From contig NZ_JACPYU010000029.1 in assembly GCF_016195855.1 (NCBI RefSeq), forward strand, positions 1 to 54,821: DNA of 54,821 nt, in the 5' to 3' direction. Made by a program: the position numbers and the translations under genes. The notes under the pieces are model-generated. The model was not told the origin of the DNA. It saw only the letters and a program-made list of their open reading frames with translations, and did not search any database. Positions 10,583 through 17,774 of the stretch are shown piece after piece (position 1 is the first letter of the stretch; every line of letters starts with the position of its first letter). The stretch comes from Aquabacterium sp. (lineage in GTDB: Bacteria; Pseudomonadota; Gammaproteobacteria; Burkholderiales; Burkholderiaceae_C).

Positions 10583-12595
10583 ATGATCAAAAAAATCCTG
10601 ATTGCCAACCGCGGTGAAATCGCCTGCCGCGTGATCCGCACGGCACGCAAGCTGGGCTACCGCACCGTGGCCGTGTTCAGCGAAGCCGATGCGCAAGCCC
10701 CGCACGTCAGCCTGGCCGACGAAGCGGTGTGCATCGGCGCCGCGCCTGCCGCCGAGTCCTACCTCAAGGTCGAGGCCCTGCTGGCCGCTTGCCACCAGAC
10801 CGGTGCCAATGCCATCCACCCGGGCTACGGCTTCCTGTCCGAGAACGCGGGCTTCGCACAAGCTTGCTTGGACGCTGGCGTGATCTTCATTGGCCCCTCG
10901 CCCGAAGCCATCCGCGTGATGGGCGACAAGGCCGGCGCCAAGAAGGAAATGATCCGCGCCGGCGTGCCCACCGCCCCCGGCTACCTGGGCGCCGATCAAA
11001 ACGACGAAGTGCTGATTGCCGAAGGCAAGCGCCTGGGCTTCCCGCTGCTGGTCAAGGCCGTGAGCGGCGGCGGTGGGCGCGGCATGCGCCTGGTCCATCA
11101 GGCCGACGAGCTGCAGCAAGCCATCACCAGCGCCCGCCGCGAAGCACAAAGCGCCTTTGGCGACGGCACGCTGATGCTGGAACGCCTGGTGCTGGACGGC
11201 CGCCACATCGAGATCCAGGTCTTCGCCGACAGCCACGGCAACGCCGTCTACATCGGCGAGCGCGACTGCACTGCCCAGCGCCGCCGCCAAAAGGTGATCG
11301 AAGAGTCCCCCTCGCCGGTGGTGAGCCCTGCCATGCGCGAGGCCATGGGCCGCGACGCGGTGCTGGCCGCCAAGGCCATCAACTACTGCGGTGCCGGCAC
11401 CATCGAGTACATCGTCGACCAGGACCTGAACTACTACTTCCTGGAGATGAACACCCGCCTGCAGGTGGAGCACCCCGTCACCGAAATGATCTCGGGCCTT
11501 GATCTGGTCGAGTGGCAACTGCGTGTGGCCGCCGGCCAGCCGCTGCCGCTCAAGCAAGACGAGATCAAGCTGCAAGGCCATGCCATCGAAGCGCGCCTCT
11601 ACACCGAAGACCCGTATGCCGGCTTCGCCCCGCAGACCGGTGACATCGCGTGGTGGCGCCCTGCCCAGGCCATCCATGAGGGTGTGCGCATCGACGATGG
11701 CATCGTGGAAGGCGGCACCGTCACGCCGCACTACGACCCCATGGTGGCCAAGCTCATCGTGCACGGCCGTGACCGCGACGACGCCATCCGCCGCCTGATC
11801 GCCACGCTGGACGACGCGCCGCTGCTGGGCCTCAAGAACAATTCGCGCTTCCTGCGTGATCTGGTGGACCACCCGCGCTTCCGCGCCGGCACGATGACGA
11901 CCACGCTCATCGACCAATGGCAGACCGACAACGAAGCCATCCTGCAGCGCCCCGTCGCCACCGACGAGGCCTGGCTGGTGGCCGCCGCCGTGATCGCCGC
12001 CCGCGCCCAGACCCGTGATGTGGGCATCCAGGCACCAGCCCTGCGCGCCGACAGTGTCAGCGGCTTTGATGTGCCTCTGACTTGTGATGGCAGCCAGCGC
12101 ACGCTGCGTGTGCAAGGCCAGCGCAACGGCCGCTTCCTGGTCGGCCTCACCCCCACCGATGTGCAACACGATCTGCGCCTGATCAGCCATGACACCAACG
12201 CGCGTGGCGGCGTGCTGAGCTACGAGCTCGATGGCGTGCAACGCCGCCTGCTGGCCGTGTGGTGCGAGACAGTGCAAGGCAGCGAGCTGCACGTGGTCCA
12301 ACAAGCTTCAACCTTCGTGTTCAGCGAGGTCTCGGCCTGGCCCGATGCGGGCAATGCCGCAGACCCCAGCCGCGCCCTGTCTCCCGTGGCGGGCACCGTG
12401 GCGCAGGTCCTGGTCAAGGCCGGTGACACGGTGGTGGCGGATCAGCCGCTGCTGAGCATCGAAGCCATGAAGATGGAAATGTGGTTGTCCGCTCAGGCCC
12501 CGGGCGTGATCAAGGCCGTTTACGTGCAAGCGGGCGAACAAGTGCAGGCCAAGACCCTGCTGATCGACATCGAACTCACAACGAAGGAATCGTGA
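10583..12595 (+). CDS. Acyl-CoA carboxylase alpha subunit (biotin carboxylase + BCCP)
   Basis: This 670-residue protein has the full architecture. The biotin carboxylase domain (about 1-450) has KILIANRGEIACRVIRTA, HPGYGFLSEN, the ATP-grasp loop SGGGGRGM and the catalytic segment EMNTRLQVEHPVTE. A linker/BT domain follows. The C-terminal biotinyl domain has the EAMKME motif, with the biotinylated Lys near residue 630. It carboxylates biotin with ATP and bicarbonate and hands CO2 to the beta subunit at 6861. The architecture matches methylcrotonyl-, geranyl- or propionyl-CoA carboxylase alpha subunits. No key residue is missing. Confidence 0.9.
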   Translation: MIKKILIANRGEIACRVIRTARKLGYRTVAVFSEADAQAPHVSLADEAVCIGAAPAAESYLKVEALLAACHQTGANAIHPGYGFLSENAGFAQACLDAGVIFIGPSPEAIRVMGDKAGAKKEMIRAGVPTAPGYLGADQNDEVLIAEGKRLGFPLLVKAVSGGGGRGMRLVHQADELQQAITSARREAQSAFGDGTLMLERLVLDGRHIEIQVFADSHGNAVYIGERDCTAQRRRQKVIEESPSPVVSPAMREAMGRDAVLAAKAINYCGAGTIEYIVDQDLNYYFLEMNTRLQVEHPVTEMISGLDLVEWQLRVAAGQPLPLKQDEIKLQGHAIEARLYTEDPYAGFAPQTGDIAWWRPAQAIHEGVRIDDGIVEGGTVTPHYDPMVAKLIVHGRDRDDAIRRLIATLDDAPLLGLKNNSRFLRDLVDHPRFRAGTMTTTLIDQWQTDNEAILQRPVATDEAWLVAAAVIAARAQTRDVGIQAPALRADSVSGFDVPLTCDGSQRTLRVQGQRNGRFLVGLTPTDVQHDLRLISHDTNARGGVLSYELDGVQRRLLAVWCETVQGSELHVVQQASTFVFSEVSAWPDAGNAADPSRALSPVAGTVAQVLVKAGDTVVADQPLLSIEAMKMEMWLSAQAPGVIKAVYVQAGEQVQAKTLLIDIELTTKES

Positions 12596-12597
12596 TC

Positions 12598-13482
12598 ATG
12601 GACAAGGCCATTCTGACCTGCGCCCTCACCGGCGTGCTCACCGACCCGGCTCAACACCCCGTGCCGGTGACGGCCGCCCAAATGGCCGCTGCCGCACGCG
12701 AAGCCTTCGATGCCGGCGCGTCCATCATGCACGTGCACCTGCGCCGCCAGGAGCCCGGCATGGGCCGCTTCCCCAGTTGGGACCCGCAAGTGGCCTCCGA
12801 GATCGACACGGCCATCCGTGCGGCCTGCCCCGGTGTCATCATCAACCTGACGACCGGTGTGGTTGGCCCGGACATCTCCGGCCCTTCGGCCTGCATCCGC
12901 GCTGTGCGCCCCGAGATCGCAGCCTGCAATGCCGGCAGCCTGAACTACCTGAAGATCAAAGAGAACGGCCAGTGGGCCTGGCCCCCGATGCTGTTCGACA
13001 ACCAGGTCGACAAGGTCAAGGCCATGATCGACGTGATGAACGAAACGGGCACGCGCCCCGAGTTCGAGTGCTTTGACGTGGGCATCGTGCGCTCGGTCGA
13101 GATGTACCAGAAGGCCGGCATGGCCGACTACCTGGAGTACAACTTCGTGATGGGCGTGGCCTCGGGCATGCCGGTGGACGCCGACCTGCTCAAGCTGCTG
13201 GTGAAGTACCGCAAGCAGGGGACGACCTGGCAAACCACGCTGATCGGCCGCGAAGAGATCTGGGCCGTGCACCAGGCCACGGCCGAGCTGGGCGGCATGC
13301 TGCGCACGGGCGTGGAAGACACCTTCTACTTGCCGGGTGGCGAACGCACATCAGGCAACGGCCAGTTGATTGAAGCGCTGGCGCAGTGCGCGCGCAATGC
13401 GGGGCGTGAGGTGGCATCGCCTGCTGAAGCCCGTGCAATGCTGGGCTTGAAGGCGGCGTCGGAGCATGGCGTCAAGGCTTGA
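12598..13482 (+). CDS. BKACE-family beta-keto acid cleavage enzyme (3-keto-5-aminohexanoate cleavage-like)
   Basis: The 294-residue TIM-barrel protein belongs to the BKACE (DUF849) family. It shows the Zn-binding pair in IMHVHLR (near residue 42), the segment NLTTGVVGPDISG, and the C-terminal GGERTSGNGQL with the conserved Glu near residue 247. Family members cleave a beta-keto acid with acetyl-CoA to give acetoacetate and a shortened CoA ester. Its ATG lies 2 bp after the carboxylase stop, with AAGGA inside the upstream gene, so it is translationally linked to the operon. It sits where leucine or terpenoid operons usually carry an HMG-CoA-lyase-type gene, which is unusual. Confidence 0.85.
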   Translation: MDKAILTCALTGVLTDPAQHPVPVTAAQMAAAAREAFDAGASIMHVHLRRQEPGMGRFPSWDPQVASEIDTAIRAACPGVIINLTTGVVGPDISGPSACIRAVRPEIAACNAGSLNYLKIKENGQWAWPPMLFDNQVDKVKAMIDVMNETGTRPEFECFDVGIVRSVEMYQKAGMADYLEYNFVMGVASGMPVDADLLKLLVKYRKQGTTWQTTLIGREEIWAVHQATAELGGMLRTGVEDTFYLPGGERTSGNGQLIEALAQCARNAGREVASPAEARAMLGLKAASEHGVKA

Positions 13483-13497
13483 TGGTTGATTGAGCGG

Positions 13498-13599
13498 GAC
13501 AGGGACGCGGGGCGGCCAACTTCGCTCATGTCATCCGGATCGGGCTCTGCCCGATCCTCCTTCTTTACTTCGCTGCGTTGGCCACCCCGCGTCCCTGTC
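13498..13599. repeat. 102-nt nested palindromic element, copy 1
   Basis: Two 23-nt arms (13498-13520 and 13577-13599) are reverse complements at 22 of 23 positions. They enclose a 56-nt core that contains a second perfect hairpin (13537-13557: 9-bp stem GGATCGGGC, loop TCT). The core flanks CGCTCATGTC and ACTTCGCTGC are shared with copy 2 in the opposite orientation, while the outer arms differ between copies but still pair. It lies between converging genes and may also act as a bidirectional terminator. Confidence 0.8.
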
Positions 13600-13654
13600 T
13601 GGTGAGTGAGGTGGTGCGCCACAACCCTGTGGCCGAGCCGCTCCCCTCGCACAA

Positions 13655-13756
13655 GGCATGGGCGTTGGCAGACCAACGCAGCGAAGTCAAGGGGGAGGGA
13701 CCGGCGCAGCCGGTCACGGAGGACATGAGCGGAGTTGGTCTGCCAACACCCATGCC
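13655..13756. repeat. 102-nt nested palindromic element, copy 2 (inverted relative to copy 1)
   Basis: The arms at 13655-13677 and 13734-13756 pair at 22 of 23 positions around a 56-nt core with an inner perfect hairpin GACCGGC-GCA-GCCGGTC. The reverse complement of this core aligns with copy 1 without gaps over all 56 nt, with the outermost ~12 nt on each side nearly identical. Total length and arm length equal those of copy 1. It ends 17 bp from the stop of the apbE gene. Confidence 0.8.
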
Positions 13757-13773
13757 TCGCTCATCCCTCAAGC

Positions 13774-14835
13774 TCACGCGCGAGGCGCCATCTGCAAACG
13801 CCGCGCCATGCCCGGCGTCATCCACCGCGACTGATCCCGCTCGAAGATCAGCACATCGGCCTGGCCTTTGAGCTCACGCAAGATCACATCCCGCTGGGCC
13901 GTTTGTGCGCCCATCAGGGCTGCACCCCGACCATTGACCACCTCGGTGCCACGCGCCACCAGCACCACGCCATGCGGCCCCTGTGTCGGCAGGCCGCTTC
14001 GGGGATCGAGGATGTGGTGATAGTGCCGCCCATTGCGCTCGAAACTGCGTTCGTAGTCACCCGATGAGGCCACGATGCCATCGCGCATGGCCACCACGCC
14101 CAGCAGCCGCGCGGGCGCGTGCGCATCACGGATGCCAATGCGCCAATCGCGGCCATGCAGTGAACCCGCCGTGATCACGTCGCCACCACCATTGATCATG
14201 GCGTTGCACACGCCGTGTGATGTCAACACCGCCATGCCCGCTTGCAAGATGGGTAATTTGGCGATGCCGCCCAGGTCCAGCCGCATACCCGATTGCTTCA
14301 GGCTCGCCTGGCTGTGCACCGTGTCCAGCAACAGATGCCGGTGGTTGACCAGCGCACGCTCGGCGGCCAGCTCGGCCGGTGTCGGCATGTCAACATGGCC
14401 GGGCTCGAACCGCCATTGCGCATAAGCCCCCACAGTGACGTCGAAAGCGCCGTCGCTCAAACGGGCCACCTGCTGGGCCTGCCGCAACACCGCCATCAAT
14501 TCAGCTGGAACAGGCACCGGCACACCACCTGCCGCGCGCTGCAGCATTGCCACGCCACTGCCCGCTTCATAGCGGCTCATCATGCGCACCAGCCGCGTCA
14601 TCTCGGCCCACGCTGCTTGCAAGGCGGCATCGCGCAGTATGGCGTCGTCATGCTGCAAGGTGATGTCCACCTGCGTGCCCATGAGCGTGCGGCTGTCTTG
14701 CTGCACATCCTGCGAGCCCGGCATGCCTGAGCGCGCCAAGGCCATGCCCGGGATCGGGCTCAACAAGCAGGCGATCAGGGCCGAGCCCAGCACCTGACGG
14801 CGGTTCATGCAAGCACGCGCAGCCATGATCTGCAT
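13774..14835 (-). CDS. apbE: FAD:protein FMN transferase, ApbE/NosX type
   Basis: This protein of ~353 residues has an export signal with a twin-arginine start (MNRRQVLGSALIACLLS) preceded by a short extension; the true start could be the internal Met. ApbE motifs include MGTQVDI, ISRYE-like MSRYEAGS, GAFDVTVGAY, the Mg/FAD loop RLDLGGIAK, NGGGDV and HHILDPRSG. The enzyme attaches FMN covalently to a Thr in exported flavoproteins. Its natural target here is NosR (SGATVT near residue 180), so it fits the NosX role. Its start overlaps the stop of the cytochrome gene, suggesting coupling. Divergent orientation from nosZ places it on its own two-gene transcript. Confidence 0.85.
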   Translation of the reverse strand: MQIMAARACMNRRQVLGSALIACLLSPIPGMALARSGMPGSQDVQQDSRTLMGTQVDITLQHDDAILRDAALQAAWAEMTRLVRMMSRYEAGSGVAMLQRAAGGVPVPVPAELMAVLRQAQQVARLSDGAFDVTVGAYAQWRFEPGHVDMPTPAELAAERALVNHRHLLLDTVHSQASLKQSGMRLDLGGIAKLPILQAGMAVLTSHGVCNAMINGGGDVITAGSLHGRDWRIGIRDAHAPARLLGVVAMRDGIVASSGDYERSFERNGRHYHHILDPRSGLPTQGPHGVVLVARGTEVVNGRGAALMGAQTAQRDVILRELKGQADVLIFERDQSRWMTPGMARRLQMAPRA

Positions 14836-15257
14836 CAACGCGATTGGTCGGCCATGTAGTCCACGGCGGCCTTGACCTCGTCATCCTTGAGCGCCGCGCC
14901 GCCACCACGCGCCGGCATCATGCCCTTGGCGCCGGTGAAGCCTTCCAGTGCATGCTTGTAGAGCGTGTCCTTGCCCTGTGCAATGCGTGGCGCCCAATCG
15001 GCCTTGTCGCCCGGCTTGGGCGCGCCGCCCGCGCCAGAGGCATGGCACATCGAGCAGGTCTTGCCGAACACGCCCTTGCCCACGGTGTTCTCAGCAGCGG
15101 GGGCAGCGGCCTGCGTGTTGGCAGGCGCTTGCGTGCTGGTGGCATTGGTCGCTTCGGTCTGCGTTGAAGCGGCAGGGGCTGGTGGGCCCTCCTTCTTGCC
15201 GCAAGCCATCAGGCTCAACGCGGCCACGGCCACCAAAGTAAGTTGACGAAGGCGCAT
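14835..15257 (-). CDS. Cytochrome c5-type lipoprotein
   Basis: The start at 15257 gives a lipoprotein signal (AALSLMAC, Cys near residue 20) with a GGAGAG site upstream; a longer in-frame start at 15365 would spoil the signal peptide. A low-complexity Ala/Pro/Thr linker leads to a single c5-type heme domain with CSMCH. The distal ligand is probably the Met in KGMMPARGG. At 140 residues it is a small membrane-anchored periplasmic electron carrier. Its position next to nosX and nosZ suggests electron delivery to N2O reductase, analogous to NosC-type cytochromes; this is inference. Confidence 0.8.
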   Translation of the reverse strand: MRLRQLTLVAVAALSLMACGKKEGPPAPAASTQTEATNATSTQAPANTQAAAPAAENTVGKGVFGKTCSMCHASGAGGAPKPGDKADWAPRIAQGKDTLYKHALEGFTGAKGMMPARGGGAALKDDEVKAAVDYMADQSR

Positions 15258-15437
15258 TGCAGTCTCTCCAGAATAGGTTGATTGACCTGATTCTAGGAAC
15301 CAGACCAGCACACCGCCAAGCCTTCTCAGGCTGATGAACAGGGGCTTGTGTTGGGTCTTGGCCAATATTGACCTCCTTCAAGGACACCACATCGCAAGGC
15401 TCGCACGATCCCTCTCGATTGCCTTTGAGACCACGTC

Positions 15438-15800
15438 ATGTTCCTCCTTCGCCTCACACGTCGCCTGCCCGCATGGGCCCTGGCCATCGTGCTGATGGCA
15501 TGGAGCATTAACATGGTTGCGCCCTTGTTCAAGCCCTTGACGCTCAGCACCCTCTGTCGAGGCGGTGGCGCCGTCGTCACCGTTGTTGCGCCAGATCAAG
15601 AAGGCCTCACATCGTCGGCAGGCCATCAACACGGCCAGTGCGGCCAATGCATGCCAGCAGACGGCAGCCCACCAGACCTGACTCAGATCAAGACAACGCC
15701 GCAGCGCCTTGCTGATGCCACCGTGCACGCAGCGCCGACGTCCCCTTTACCCAAGCACCGCCCCGTGCCGCCACCGGCGCGCGGGCCGCCCTCTGTCTGA
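15438..15800 (+). CDS. Small Cys/His-containing membrane-anchored protein (DUF2946-like)
   Basis: This 120-residue protein has an N-terminal basic/hydrophobic segment (residues 5-30, a TM helix or uncleaved signal). A single Cys in STLCRGG follows, then the motif HQHGQCGQC near residues 63-71 and a Pro-rich tail. The layout (N-terminal helix, then a Cys, then a His/Cys cluster) resembles the DUF2946 family. It ends 25 bp before nosZ on the same strand, so it is probably the first gene of the nos transcript. The His/Cys cluster could bind copper; no experimental basis is known to me. Confidence 0.5.
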   Translation: MFLLRLTRRLPAWALAIVLMAWSINMVAPLFKPLTLSTLCRGGGAVVTVVAPDQEGLTSSAGHQHGQCGQCMPADGSPPDLTQIKTTPQRLADATVHAAPTSPLPKHRPVPPPARGPPSV

Positions 15801-15825
15801 GCAAAGCCAAAAGAAGGTGAACACC

Positions 15826-17772
15826 ATGAAAGACCAAGATACCAAGAAGCCGGCCAACCCCGAGGCCATCGGTCAGGGACGCCGCCTGTTCATGAACCGC
15901 GCCGCTGTCGCAGGGCTGGCACTGGGTGCCGTGGCCTGTACCGACAAGGGCGCCGGTGCGGGCTCCAGTGCGCCCGCCGCATCAGGCTCCGGTGCCGCAC
16001 CCGCCGCCCATGCACAAGGCGACAACGCCACGCACCTCAAGCCGGGCGAGCTCGATACCTACTATGGCCTGTGGAGTGGCGGCCATACCGGTGATGTGCG
16101 TGTGCTGGGCATGCCATCCGGGCGCGAGATCCTGCGCATCCCCGTGTTCAACCCCGACGCGCTCGTGGGCTGGGGCATCACCAACGAATCCAAGAAGGTC
16201 ATGGGCACCAAGCCCGATGGCTCGCTGCGCTACACCGTGGCCGACACCCACCACGTGCACGCCTCCTACAAGGACGGCAACTACGATGGCCGCTATGCAT
16301 GGGTCAATGACAAGATCAACTCGCGCATCGCCCGCATCCGCCTGGACTACTTCATCTGCGACAAAATCACCGAGTTGCCCAATGTGCAGGGCTTCCACGG
16401 CATCTTCCCGGACAAGGCCGACCCGGTCGACCCCAAGATCAACTACACCACCCGCGTTTTCTGCGGTGGCGAGTTCGCCATCCCCCTGCCCAACAACGTG
16501 GGCACCGATGACGGCAGCAAGTACCACTCGCTGTTCAGCTGCGTGGACGCAGAGACCATGGAGGTGCGCTGGCAGGTGCTGATCGACGGCAACTGCGACC
16601 TGGTCGCCACCTCGTATGACGGCAAGCTGGCCGCCACCAACCAGTACAACACCGAGATGGGCGTGCATTACGAGGACATGATGTCCGCCGAACGCGATGC
16701 CTGCCTGTTCTTCAATGTGGGCCGCATTGAGGCCGCCATCAAGGCCGGCAAGTTCAAAACCTTTGGCGACGCCAAAGTGCCGGTGGTCGATGGCACACGT
16801 GAAGCCAACAAAGACCCCAAGACCGCACTGACCGCCTATGTGTCCGTGCCCAAGAACCCGCACGGCGTGAACGCCAGCCCGGATGGCAAGTACTTCATCT
16901 GCGCGGGCAAGCTCTCGCCCACGGCCACCGTGATCGAGCTGGCCAGGATGCTGGACTACTTCGATGGCAAGCTGGCCGAGCCCGACAAGGCCATCGTGGC
17001 CGAGGTGGAGCTGGGCCTGGGCCCCCTGCACACGGCCTTTGACGGCCGGGGCAACGCCTACACCACCCTCTTCCTGGACAGCCAGGTGGTGAAGTGGAAC
17101 GTGGACGCCGCCATCAAGTTCCATGCTGGCGACAAGGCCGCCAAGTACGTGGTGGACCGCCTTGATGTGCAGTACCAGCCAGGCCACTTGAACGCCAGCC
17201 AGTCCGAGACCAAGGCCGCCGATGGCAAGTACCTGGCGGTGGGCTGCAAGTTCTCGAAGGACCGCTTCCTGCCTGTGGGCCCGCTGCACCCTGAGAACGA
17301 GCAAATCATCGACATCTCCGGCGACAAGATGAAGCTGCTGGGTGACCACCCCGTGCGCGGCGAGCCTCATGACTTCATCATCTTCAAGCGCGAGCTGGTC
17401 AAGCCCAAGCAGATCTACTCGCACGATGACTTCCCGCTGGCCATCAAGGACCCCAAGGACACGGGCGTGGTCCGCCAGGGCAAGAAGGTCACGGTCAAGC
17501 TGACATCACAAGCGCCGGCCTTCAGCATGCGCGAGTTCAAGCTGAAGAAGGGCGACGAGGTGACCCTGATCCTCACCAACCTGGACAAGGTCGAAGACCT
17601 GACCCACGGCTTCGCGATCCCGAAGTACAACGTGAACTTCATCGTGAACCCGCAGGAAACGGCCTCCGTCACCTTCATCGCCGACAAGCCGGGTGTGTTC
17701 TGGTGCTACTGCACGCACTTCTGCCACGCCCTGCACCTTGAGATGCGCACGCGCATGATCGTCGAGGCCTGA
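15826..17772 (+). CDS. nosZ: Nitrous oxide reductase NosZ (TAT-exported)
   Basis: The start at 15826 has GAAGGTGA upstream and gives 648 residues. The signal GRRLFMNRAAVAGLALGAVAC contains a twin-arginine motif, as in clade I NosZ. A seven-bladed propeller with CuZ His ligands follows (DTHHVHASY, GFHGIFPDK, NPHGVNASPDG, GPLHTAFDGRG, QPGHLNAS, GEPHDF). A C-terminal cupredoxin carries the CuA motif CYCTHFCHALHLEM. It reduces N2O to N2 in the periplasm. All expected copper-ligand motifs are visible. It heads the plus-strand Z-R-D-F-Y-L series, with nosR beginning 2 bp after its stop. An upstream in-frame Met at 15709 is unlikely because it adds a Pro/Arg-rich stretch before the TAT signal. Confidence 0.95.
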   Translation: MKDQDTKKPANPEAIGQGRRLFMNRAAVAGLALGAVACTDKGAGAGSSAPAASGSGAAPAAHAQGDNATHLKPGELDTYYGLWSGGHTGDVRVLGMPSGREILRIPVFNPDALVGWGITNESKKVMGTKPDGSLRYTVADTHHVHASYKDGNYDGRYAWVNDKINSRIARIRLDYFICDKITELPNVQGFHGIFPDKADPVDPKINYTTRVFCGGEFAIPLPNNVGTDDGSKYHSLFSCVDAETMEVRWQVLIDGNCDLVATSYDGKLAATNQYNTEMGVHYEDMMSAERDACLFFNVGRIEAAIKAGKFKTFGDAKVPVVDGTREANKDPKTALTAYVSVPKNPHGVNASPDGKYFICAGKLSPTATVIELARMLDYFDGKLAEPDKAIVAEVELGLGPLHTAFDGRGNAYTTLFLDSQVVKWNVDAAIKFHAGDKAAKYVVDRLDVQYQPGHLNASQSETKAADGKYLAVGCKFSKDRFLPVGPLHPENEQIIDISGDKMKLLGDHPVRGEPHDFIIFKRELVKPKQIYSHDDFPLAIKDPKDTGVVRQGKKVTVKLTSQAPAFSMREFKLKKGDEVTLILTNLDKVEDLTHGFAIPKYNVNFIVNPQETASVTFIADKPGVFWCYCTHFCHALHLEMRTRMIVEA

Positions 17773-17774
17773 TC

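Noticed and set aside
15258..15437. Possible FNR/NNR box (TTGATTGACCTGATT) upstream of the nos genes
   Set aside because: Only the left half matches TTGAT-N4-ATCAA; the right half does not, so no site is claimed.
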